DNA of 11,327 nt, from NCBI GenBank assembly GCA_027068385.1, contig JAMOTR010000009.1:1-11327 (forward strand), read 5' to 3'. The notes below the pieces were generated by a model. That model had not been told where the DNA came from, did no database searches, and saw only the letters and a list, made by a program, of their open reading frames with translations. This document shows positions 6,164 to 11,327 of this stretch, one piece after another. The DNA is from Candidatus Heimdallarchaeota archaeon (GTDB lineage Archaea; Asgardarchaeota; Njordarchaeia; Njordarchaeales; JAMOTR01). A program made the position numbers and the translations under genes. The first letter of the stretch is position 1. The number at the start of each line of letters is the position of its first letter.

Positions 6164-7047
6164 TCCTCGATATTAGCGGCTTCCTTTAGAGCCTTAGCGA
6201 CGGCTACGGCCTTCGGTATTAGTATCCTTAGGCTCTCGCTAGTCGGTATGCCCAACTCGGCCGCGAGGACGGAAGCTCTAGAGATAGCGAGGGGTATGGA
6301 TACCTGTAGGGTCTTGGGCGTGATGATTCCGGCGTTGAAGGCGAAGTTGATGGCCTCCTGTATGGCCTTCTGCGCGATCTCGGTGACGCGTTCGGGATCG
6401 AACTCTACGATTATCTCGCCGGGTACTAGGAGTCCCTGGAATATGCCTACGATGATCTCGGGTCTCGATTCTATGGGCTTTAGTCCGAGCATGTTTAACA
6501 CGCGAGCTACGGCTTCGGGTATGCGCTCTCCCTTCTTTACTACTACGGTCTCCTTAGGTATCGTAATGAATCCCTTCTCTACTTTAGTGGGTAATCCGAT
6601 TCCCTGAAGCTCCATCGTGATCTGTCCGGAAACGCGAAGGTTCGTCTTCATAGCCGGGACTACGATGTCGTTGGGGGCGATCATTTCTCCCTTAGCGGGT
6701 AGATGAACGGCCTCCTTATACACTTCGCGTACTATCTCTAGGGAGTTCTCTCCGGGCTTTATGAGTAGGAACGCTATGGTCTTACCGTCGAGGTAAGGCT
6801 TTAGCTTTTGTAGTTCAGGACGCTTAGAGGCTACCTCATCGATGGCCCTCTGCATCAGCCTGAGCTTTCCGAACTTAAGCTTAGCGCGTCCGCGTATCTT
6901 CTTGCGTATCTCCGCTAGCTTATTAGCCGGATAGCGTTCGAAGGCTACTAGGAACACGTCCCCGTACTCCTCTAAGAGCTTCGCCAGCTCTTTAACGATC
7001 TTCTTCTTACGTATTATCGAGGGCCTCTCTGCCTTCGCGCGCGTCAT
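6160..7047 (-). CDS. rpl10: 50S ribosomal protein uL10 (P0-type), short form without acidic tail
   Basis: The stalk base protein, which anchors uL11/23S rRNA contacts and carries the uL12 dimers. The N-terminal rRNA-binding domain (1-105) is recognisable from the R-K-K-K-I-V-K-E-L segment and G-R-A-K-L-K-F-G-K-L-R-L-M-Q-R-A-I. An archaeal-type insertion domain follows (about 106-185, with P-A-K-G-E-M-I-A-P-N-D-I-V-V-P and G-L-P-T-K-V-E-K-G). Helices with A-I-Q-E-A-I-N-F-A-F-N and A-I-S-R-A-S-V-L-A-A-E-L (about 220-290) match the spine that binds uL12 dimers. The protein stops at 295 aa with A-N-I-E-E. Archaeal homologues commonly run to about 335-345 aa with an acidic hinge and a conserved C-terminal tip; both are missing here. 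The start overlaps the rpl1 stop as ATGA and has GGTGA 7 nt upstream. Confidence 0.96.
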   Translation of the reverse strand: MTRAKAERPSIIRKKKIVKELAKLLEEYGDVFLVAFERYPANKLAEIRKKIRGRAKLKFGKLRLMQRAIDEVASKRPELQKLKPYLDGKTIAFLLIKPGENSLEIVREVYKEAVHLPAKGEMIAPNDIVVPAMKTNLRVSGQITMELQGIGLPTKVEKGFITIPKETVVVKKGERIPEAVARVLNMLGLKPIESRPEIIVGIFQGLLVPGEIIVEFDPERVTEIAQKAIQEAINFAFNAGIITPKTLQVSIPLAISRASVLAAELGIPTSESLRILIPKAVAVAKALKEAANIEE

Positions 7048-7721
7048 ACTACCCTCACCGCCGGTCCCATCGTAGTCTTTACGTACACGTGCTTGATGTT
7101 GCGCTCTCCCTTCGGCAGCTTCATGACGACGCTACGATATATCGTCCGGGCGTTCTCAGCGAGCTTATCGTCATCCATGTCGCGGGTTCCGAAGCGAGCG
7201 TAGATGATGGGAACGGTTCTCAAGCGCACACGTACGGTCTTCTGATAGCGCTCTACGAAGGGCTTTAAGGGAGCGTTTTCGGGAACGGGCACGGGCATCT
7301 TACCGCGAGGTCCTAGATAGCGTCCCATCAGCTTCACTACGATGGGTAGTAAGGTACGGGTCACAAGGAAGTGATCGTAACGCTTCGCTAACTTCTTAGC
7401 CTCGCGCTTGTTCGTTGCTATCGTCTCTATCTCGCGCCTCGTATAGTAATCTATTCCGAGCTCCTTAGCCTCTACCTCGTGAGGACCGGCTACGAAGGCG
7501 GCTACTTTGAACGGCTTCGTCGGCTTATGGGGTAAGGTTATATCTAGCTGGAAGCGATTAGCGGGGTCCTTTAGGTTCACGTCCTTGATGGATATGAGGA
7601 TCTCCATACTCTCTAAGAAGTTTCTCTTCTTCGCCTTCTCCTTAGCCTCTCTAATAGCCTCCCTTAGAGTATCTATCGTTACCTCGCGCTTCGCCCCCTT
7701 CTTTTTCTTCGCTAAGCTCAT
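7044..7721 (-). CDS. rpl1: 50S ribosomal protein uL1 (L1)
   Basis: uL1 forms the mobile L1 stalk that contacts deacylated tRNA leaving the E site; in several archaea and bacteria it also represses its own mRNA. The 225-aa length is typical. Diagnostic segments are F-Q-L-D-I-T-L-P-H-K-P (57-67), L-G-P-R-G-K-M-P-V-P-V-P (136-147) and the C-terminal K-T-T-M-G-P-A-V-R-V (215-224), part of the RNA-binding domain I. The N-terminus carries a K-K-K-K run. The ATG overlaps the rpl24 stop as ATGA and is preceded at 6 nt by a very strong Shine-Dalgarno, GGAGGGTGA. The normal archaeal partner uL11 is not upstream; uL24 is. No L1-binding mimic was identified in the window. Confidence 0.97.
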   Translation of the reverse strand: MSLAKKKKGAKREVTIDTLREAIREAKEKAKKRNFLESMEILISIKDVNLKDPANRFQLDITLPHKPTKPFKVAAFVAGPHEVEAKELGIDYYTRREIETIATNKREAKKLAKRYDHFLVTRTLLPIVVKLMGRYLGPRGKMPVPVPENAPLKPFVERYQKTVRVRLRTVPIIYARFGTRDMDDDKLAENARTIYRSVVMKLPKGERNIKHVYVKTTMGPAVRVV

Positions 7722-8113
7722 GAGGCTTCACCCTCCTTTTCCCTAGCCTTTCTTCTTCTTTCTATGATCGCCTTCCTCTTAGGATCATCGAGATTTAGTT
7801 CGATAATGGTAACTTTCGAAGCGTGTATGGGAACGCGTACTTTAGTGCCGTCGTTACGCGTTCTTTCTACGCCCTCAATGTACACCCGGCCGCGCTCAGG
7901 CCGTACCTCGACGACTTTACCCACGTGTCCGTAGAACTTGCCGCGCTCCACGCGTACCACGTCTCCGACGCGCACGGGTATGTTACGTATCCCGAGCTCT
8001 TTGCGTAAGTCCTTACTAAGAGGCGCGGTAAGTTTCTTCCTAGCTTGGTGTTTCGGCATGTTATACCGCCGCTTCCTCTGCTTCCTGGGCTTAGAGCTAA
8101 CGGGGCGCTTCAT
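7718..8113 (-). CDS. rpl24: 50S ribosomal protein uL24 (L24)
   Basis: uL24 is an early-assembly large-subunit protein that binds domain I of 23S rRNA. The 131-aa archaeal form is evident from the N-terminal S-K-P-R-K-Q-R-K-R-R-Y-N-M-P (7-20), A-P-L-S-K-D-L-R-K-E-L-G (30-41) and the KOW motif around V-R-V-G-D-V-V-R-V-E-R-G-K-F-Y-G-H-V-G-K-V (47-67), followed by Y-I-E-G-V. The charged C-terminus (E-R-R-R-K-A-R-E-K-E-G-E) is usual. Its ATG directly abuts the TGA of rpl14 with no gap, and GGTGGT lies 4 nt upstream, so translation is coupled. The L14-L24 pair is the ancestral arrangement, but the normal followers S4e and L5 are replaced by rpl1. Confidence 0.97.
   Translation of the reverse strand: MKRPVSSKPRKQRKRRYNMPKHQARKKLTAPLSKDLRKELGIRNIPVRVGDVVRVERGKFYGHVGKVVEVRPERGRVYIEGVERTRNDGTKVRVPIHASKVTIIELNLDDPKRKAIIERRRKAREKEGEAS
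7728..7736 (-). promoter_or_regulatory. Strong Shine-Dalgarno GGAGGGTGA of rpl1
   Basis: On the minus strand GGAGGGTGA sits 6 nt before the rpl1 ATG and lies within the last codons of rpl24. It is the strongest ribosome site seen in the operon and fits the ATGA-coupled start. Confidence 0.75.
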
Positions 8114-8530
8114 TCATACCACCATCCTAGCCTTCTGAGCTAACTTAGGCCGCTTCTCGGCAGCCTCGCGGGCGACGGGTCCGCGTATTTCGCTCCCTAT
8201 GGGCTCTCCGTCCTCGCGCACGAGTACCACAGCGTTATCTTCGAAGCGTATCCGCTCACCGTTGACGCGCCTGTAAGGCTTCCTCTGCCTTATCACTATA
8301 GCTCTCCGAACTTTCTCGCGGTACTCTATAGGTCCCTTCTTCACGGTTACGCTCACCATGTCTCCCACCGTAGCCGTAGCTAAACGACGCTTAGGCGACT
8401 TATATCCCATCACCGCGATGATCTGGGCAACGCGTGCTCCCGTATTATCCGCTACGTTTACGTAAGCACCTACGGGTAATCCCCTAGAGGTCCTACCACG
8501 GAAGACTCCAGCACGCATTCTCTTACCCAT
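8114..8530 (-). CDS. rpl14: 50S ribosomal protein uL14 (L14)
   Basis: uL14 lies at the subunit interface of the large subunit and forms an intersubunit bridge. The 138-aa archaeal form shows G-L-P-V-G-A-Y-V-N-V-A-D-N-T-G-A-R-V (17-34), G-D-M-V-S-V-T-V-K-K-G (57-67), R-A-I-V-I-R-Q-R-K-P-Y-R-R (76-88), F-E-D-N-A-V-V-L (97-104) and G-S-E-I-R-G-P-V-A-R-E (112-122), all strongly conserved in the family. It is the first gene of the rpl14-rpl24-rpl1-rpl10-AMMECR1 unit. No Shine-Dalgarno precedes the ATG, and a clear TATA box is centred 27 nt upstream, so the transcript probably begins at the start codon. The usual upstream S17/L29 genes are absent. Confidence 0.98.
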   Translation of the reverse strand: MGKRMRAGVFRGRTSRGLPVGAYVNVADNTGARVAQIIAVMGYKSPKRRLATATVGDMVSVTVKKGPIEYREKVRRAIVIRQRKPYRRVNGERIRFEDNAVVLVREDGEPIGSEIRGPVAREAAEKRPKLAQKARMVV

Positions 8531-8552
8531 AGGACCAAGATCCGGGGGGACG

Positions 8553-8561
8553 ACTATAAAG
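8553..8561 (-). promoter_or_regulatory. TATA box of the rpl14 operon
   Basis: On the minus strand CTTTATAGT is centred 27 nt before the rpl14 ATG at 8530. This spacing predicts a transcription start at the A of the ATG, that is, a leaderless operon mRNA. The gap 8531-8631 is a divergent promoter region shared with the Pno1 gene. Confidence 0.6.
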
Positions 8562-8605
8562 TTCGTGTCGGATATGTAGATACTTTAAATCGTGAGCGGT
8601 TTTCG

Positions 8606-8612
8606 CTTTAAA
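8606..8612 (+). promoter_or_regulatory. Probable TATA box of the Pno1/Dim2 gene
   Basis: CTTTAAA is centred about 23 nt before the ATG at 8632, close to leaderless spacing. A second candidate, TTTAAAT at 8584-8590, would give a leader of about 19 nt, but no Shine-Dalgarno is present to use it. Confidence 0.45.
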
Positions 8613-8631
8613 CCTCTCCTCACTTACGAAC

Positions 8632-9255
8632 ATGGTTGAGTATACTAAGAGCGTACGCATACCCGCGGATCGCGTAGGGGTGTTGTTAGGAAAGTCGAGA
8701 TCCGTGTTATCGGAGCTTGAGCGTAGGACGAACACCAAGATATCCGTAGATAAGAGCGGGCTCGTTACCGTAAGAGGGGACGCGGAGAACATGCAGGACA
8801 TATACAAAGCGATCGACGTAATCAAGGCCATAGGACGCGGCTTCTCTCCTCATAAGGCCTTCAAGCTATTAGAAGAGGGGTTCGAGTTACGCGTGATTTC
8901 GATTAGGGACTACGCCCACACGAAGAATCGCAAACGCATCATACGCGGTCGCCTCATAGGGCGCGGGGGCCTAGCTAGAACGACCATAGAAAACATGACG
9001 AACACGTTCATATCGGTATACGGAGACACGGTCTCGATCATCGGAAAGATTCCCGAGATAGACATAGCCGAGCAAGCGGTGATGGAGATAATTCTGGGAA
9101 GGAAACACACCACGGTGTTCCGTAACCTCAACGACGCGATCATGAGGCTTAGGACGATCGAGGAAGACTTCTTCGAGCACGACGCTTATAAGATGGCGCC
9201 CGTTGACGAGAGCGTAGAGAGGGCTATAAGAGATCTAGAAGAGGAAGGTTTTTGA
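8632..9255 (+). CDS. Archaeal Pno1/Dim2-type KH-domain protein
   Basis: A tandem-KH RNA-binding protein of 207 aa. Eukaryotic Pno1/Dim2 binds the 3' end region of small-subunit rRNA and works with Nob1 and Dim1 in its maturation; archaeal homologues are thought to act similarly. KH1 is at about 5-70 (V-R-I-P-A-D-R-V-G-V-L-L-G-K-S-R), with the GxxG loop degenerate: Gly20-Lys-Ser-Arg23, the second glycine being Arg. KH2 is at about 85-155 with an intact loop in R-L-I-G-R-G-G-L-A-R-T-T-I-E (107-120), then N-T-F-I-S-V-Y-G-D-T-V-S-I-I-G. The C-terminal helices are acidic (E-E-D-F-F-E; D-L-E-E-E-G-F). It is divergent from rpl14, which could allow shared control of ribosome parts and assembly. The usual archaeal neighbours (Rio1 kinase, aIF1A) are not here. 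The last codons GGT TTT TGA form a T5 terminator. Confidence 0.93.
   Translation: MVEYTKSVRIPADRVGVLLGKSRSVLSELERRTNTKISVDKSGLVTVRGDAENMQDIYKAIDVIKAIGRGFSPHKAFKLLEEGFELRVISIRDYAHTKNRKRIIRGRLIGRGGLARTTIENMTNTFISVYGDTVSIIGKIPEIDIAEQAVMEIILGRKHTTVFRNLNDAIMRLRTIEEDFFEHDAYKMAPVDESVERAIRDLEEEGF
9249..9253 (+). terminator. Oligo-T (T5) at the Pno1/Dim2 stop
   Basis: The gene ends GGT TTT TGA, so the final Gly and Phe codons plus the stop create a T5 run, the same design as rpiA and AMMECR1. It probably ends this single-gene unit before the downstream secreted-protein gene. Confidence 0.5.
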
Positions 9256-9337
9256 AACAATTTGTGATAATCGAGCGCTCTTTGATACGTTAATATGTTA
9301 AATAGGATTAGATAAGCTTCGAAGTCTAGAGTTCTAC
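9256..9337 (+). other. Intergenic gap before the PA14-like protein, weak promoter only
   Basis: This 82-bp AT-richer gap presumably holds the promoter of the next gene. The best candidate at leaderless spacing is ATTAGATAAG (9307-9316), a poor TATA match; TTAAATA near 9299-9305 is a better match but lies about 36 nt upstream of the ATG. No Shine-Dalgarno precedes the ATG at 9338. No RNA gene was recognised. Confidence 0.35.
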
Positions 9338-11327
9338 ATGAGAAGACTTCTTTTGTTCCTAGCTATAGCGTTCGCTCTTATATTCGTACCGTCTTACGGA
9401 ACGGTTACAGGGGATACCGCTACAGTCAGCGTGAAGGCTCACGGCTTTCCCATCACGACGACCGCTATATCCTATCCTATACAACCTTATACGCCTCAAC
9501 AGACGCGGAGTTCCTCCTTGCATCGGCGCGTTCCGATAGAAGTAAGCAACCCCACCCTTTACTCTTATAGCGGAGCGCTCATGGTGAACGTATCGTTTCC
9601 TGCTGGACGCGCCCCTTACGTGGGTGATCCTAGCGATCCTTCTACGTATTACTTAGAGTTGCGCGACTCCGAGGGAAACATAGTGACGTACCAGATTGAC
9701 TATGACCTCACCGTGATGTATGACGCGCATCACGCGAAGAGCGTAACGATACGGTTCACGTGTACCCTGGGGGCGCTGGAGATTAAGACGTTCTACTTAT
9801 ATTATGACATAGAGCCCGTTTCTCGGACGCCTCCGAGCTTCGACGTGACTCGGACCGTATCTTCCGAGGAATACGGATACTCTATCACGGACGGTTCGAT
9901 CACGTACGAGCTGAGGACTAAGCCGATCATCATATCGCCCACGGTGTACGTCCTTAATCCAACTCTACAGAAGGTTTCCGGAGGCGCTTACTACGTAAGC
10001 TTAGGAAGCTATCCGGACTACGAGCTCATACGCTCCGGTATACTTAGGACGGTATTCTACTTCTATAACTATACTTACTACTCCGACTACGGCATATACA
10101 TCCCGGTCGTCCCGACCGAGATGCTCAGCGTGATAAATCCGAATTACGCCTCCAACGGGCGGCCTTATTACGGAGGTGCTCAGGATCAGTTCTTCTCTGG
10201 AGCGCACGGAGGATTCGTAGCGCGGCGGTTCCTAGCCCCTACGTCTTCTGTGATATCGTATTCCGACTATGGACGGGCCTTCGTAGGAGCCTTATACGAC
10301 CCTCAGAGGACCCCTTCGTTAGACGGGACCTATCCTACTGATCCCACGACCTCCCCCTTCGGTAACGATCCCGATTATCGGAACGCTGTGGGACGGAATG
10401 CCTCCTTCATACGCGTAGAGAACAACGGAACTTACTATTCGTACATGATGCTTTCAAACAGAGTAACTTACCAGAACACCATCTCCGGTAGGCTATACGC
10501 TTATTATTCGCCGATGCACGCGATCGATAACATACAGGAGCACTTCACGACGTACGTAGAGTTCATGTTCTACGCCCCTCGGACCGCCGCTTACACGCTA
10601 TCTTTCGGGTCCGACGACAACTTACGCGTGTGGATAGACGGGAAGCTCTCGATAGACGCGCGGACCCTTCACGGAATCACCCGGTACTCCGCGAGCTATT
10701 CCCGGAAGGCCGGTACTCGGCACCTGATACAGATAGAGTTCGTAGAGGGTCCCGGTCGCTATGACCTACATATGAAGTTCAAGGTGACCGACGCTAACGA
10801 CCCGGATAACATATATGTAGATGAACAGTATACGAGACTCGATAGCTTCGCTGTGCCCTACTCTCGGGCTTCCGCTCCGAACCTAGATGTGGCCGCGAAG
10901 AACGTGCGCGTCGGTCCCGTATTCGCTAAGATCACGTTCAAGGACGCCCCGGTAGTACCTATGCGCGGAGTGTTACCTAATGTATTAGACTCAGACTTCG
11001 ACCGGTACGACATCGCCTACGGAAACCTTACCGTCTCTTACTACTTCTTACCTAACGGGGACGTTTACGTAAGAGACGCGTTCAAGCCTAAGGATTCCCT
11101 AGCGGACGACATCGCGTTAATGCCTTATCGGAAGTTCTCGGATAACTACGTAGAACCCGCCCTCACCGGAGCGGCTGCCGGTAACATAGCGATACTATCC
11201 CGGGATAGCTTCATGAGCTCGAACGTTACTCATGTTCTATACACGGCCGATTCCTACGCCTCCGTCGTGAAGATCGAATATAAGGTAGGAATCTCCGTAG
11301 CTCTAGTCTCCGGATCCGGTTCCTATA
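9338..11327 (+). CDS. Secreted surface protein with DUF2341-like and PA14-like domains, 3'-truncated by the window
   Basis: An open frame from ATG 9338 to the window edge (663 codons seen, no stop). Residues 1-21 form a Sec-type signal peptide: M-R-R, a hydrophobic core L-L-L-F-L-A-I-A-F-A-L-I-F-V-P, then S-Y-G. Residues about 63-160 resemble DUF2341: R-V-P-I-E-V-S-N-P, L-R-D-S-E-G-N-I-V-T-Y-Q-I and a closing F-Y-L-Y-Y-D. Residues 384-483 look like a PA14 domain: G-R-L-Y-A-Y-Y-S at its start, S-F-G-S-D-D-N-L-R-V-W-I-D-G-K (422-436), then L-S-I-D and R-H-L-I-Q-I-E-F-V-E-G-P-G-R-Y-D-L. The protein is Tyr/Ser-rich, with six N-x-S/T sequons (NVS, NYT, NAS, NGT, NLT, NVT), as expected of a glycosylated archaeal surface protein. 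PA14 domains often bind carbohydrate. Role as adhesin, S-layer-associated protein or enzyme cannot be decided without the C-terminus. Whether it is anchored is unknown. Confidence 0.85.
   Translation, partial: MRRLLLFLAIAFALIFVPSYGTVTGDTATVSVKAHGFPITTTAISYPIQPYTPQQTRSSSLHRRVPIEVSNPTLYSYSGALMVNVSFPAGRAPYVGDPSDPSTYYLELRDSEGNIVTYQIDYDLTVMYDAHHAKSVTIRFTCTLGALEIKTFYLYYDIEPVSRTPPSFDVTRTVSSEEYGYSITDGSITYELRTKPIIISPTVYVLNPTLQKVSGGAYYVSLGSYPDYELIRSGILRTVFYFYNYTYYSDYGIYIPVVPTEMLSVINPNYASNGRPYYGGAQDQFFSGAHGGFVARRFLAPTSSVISYSDYGRAFVGALYDPQRTPSLDGTYPTDPTTSPFGNDPDYRNAVGRNASFIRVENNGTYYSYMMLSNRVTYQNTISGRLYAYYSPMHAIDNIQEHFTTYVEFMFYAPRTAAYTLSFGSDDNLRVWIDGKLSIDARTLHGITRYSASYSRKAGTRHLIQIEFVEGPGRYDLHMKFKVTDANDPDNIYVDEQYTRLDSFAVPYSRASAPNLDVAAKNVRVGPVFAKITFKDAPVVPMRGVLPNVLDSDFDRYDIAYGNLTVSYYFLPNGDVYVRDAFKPKDSLADDIALMPYRKFSDNYVEPALTGAAAGNIAILSRDSFMSSNVTHVLYTADSYASVVKIEYKVGISVALVSGSGSY

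Noticed and set aside
6100..6175. A frameshift near the rpl10 end hiding an acidic tail.
   Set aside because: Neither alternative frame after the stop encodes a Glu/Lys-rich hinge or a conserved stalk tip; the downstream sequence is accounted for by AMMECR1.
8523..8831. Minus-strand open frame of 102 codons overlapping the start of the Pno1/Dim2 gene.
   Set aside because: It is antisense to a clear KH protein and crosses the divergent promoter; no Shine-Dalgarno or family resemblance.
9263..9290. GTGATAA after the Pno1 gene as a C box of a small RNA.
   Set aside because: It lacks a matching CTGA D box at suitable distance and departs from the RTGATGA consensus.

Overview
The window is archaeal, most likely from a hyperthermophilic member of the Thermoproteota (crenarchaeal lineage). 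The ribosomal proteins uL2, uL23, uL10, uL1, uL24 and uL14 are all of the archaeal/eukaryotic type, and there is an archaeal Pno1/Dim2 KH protein. Genes that open a transcription unit have a TATA-like box about 23-27 nt before the start codon and no Shine-Dalgarno (leaderless style). Genes inside operons carry GGTGA/GAGGT-type Shine-Dalgarno sites. The genus cannot be fixed by reading alone.

Layout. (1) 3-1222, plus strand: an unrecognised protein (possibly 5'-truncated by the window edge) followed by ribose-5-phosphate isomerase A. (2) 1227-2200, minus strand: rpl23-rpl2, meeting rpiA tail to tail across a perfect TTTTTAAAAA palindrome. (3) 2233-5488: a divergent pair of unrecognised genes, a 318-aa CxxC protein (minus) and a roughly 735-aa coiled-coil protein with a winged-helix-like C-terminus (plus), sharing a short promoter region. 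(4) 5477-8530, minus strand: rpl14-rpl24-rpl1-rpl10-AMMECR1, mostly stop/start coupled. (5) 8632-9255, plus strand: the Pno1/Dim2 KH protein, divergent from rpl14. (6) 9338-11327, plus strand: the start of a large secreted, Tyr-rich protein with a DUF2341-like module and a PA14-like domain, cut off by the window end.

How the genes fit together: most of the window serves ribosome structure and assembly (six large-subunit proteins plus the small-subunit maturation factor Pno1). The ribosomal genes are in an unusual order: uL14-uL24 is joined to uL1-uL10, and uL23-uL2 stands alone. The uL10 copy ends at 295 aa and lacks the usual acidic C-terminal tail, and AMMECR1 sits where the uL12 gene would be expected.

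The most notable signals are: a coiled-coil protein in which nine of ten cysteines follow an L-x-x-C pattern and five in a row share exact heptad register; oligo-T terminators of five Ts placed at the end of every complete transcription unit, three of them built from a terminal Phe codon plus the stop codon; and the tail-less uL10. No CRISPR array, IS element, tRNA or rRNA was seen. Intergenic space is minimal (largest gaps about 100 bp), and no stretch over 300 bp lacks a gene.
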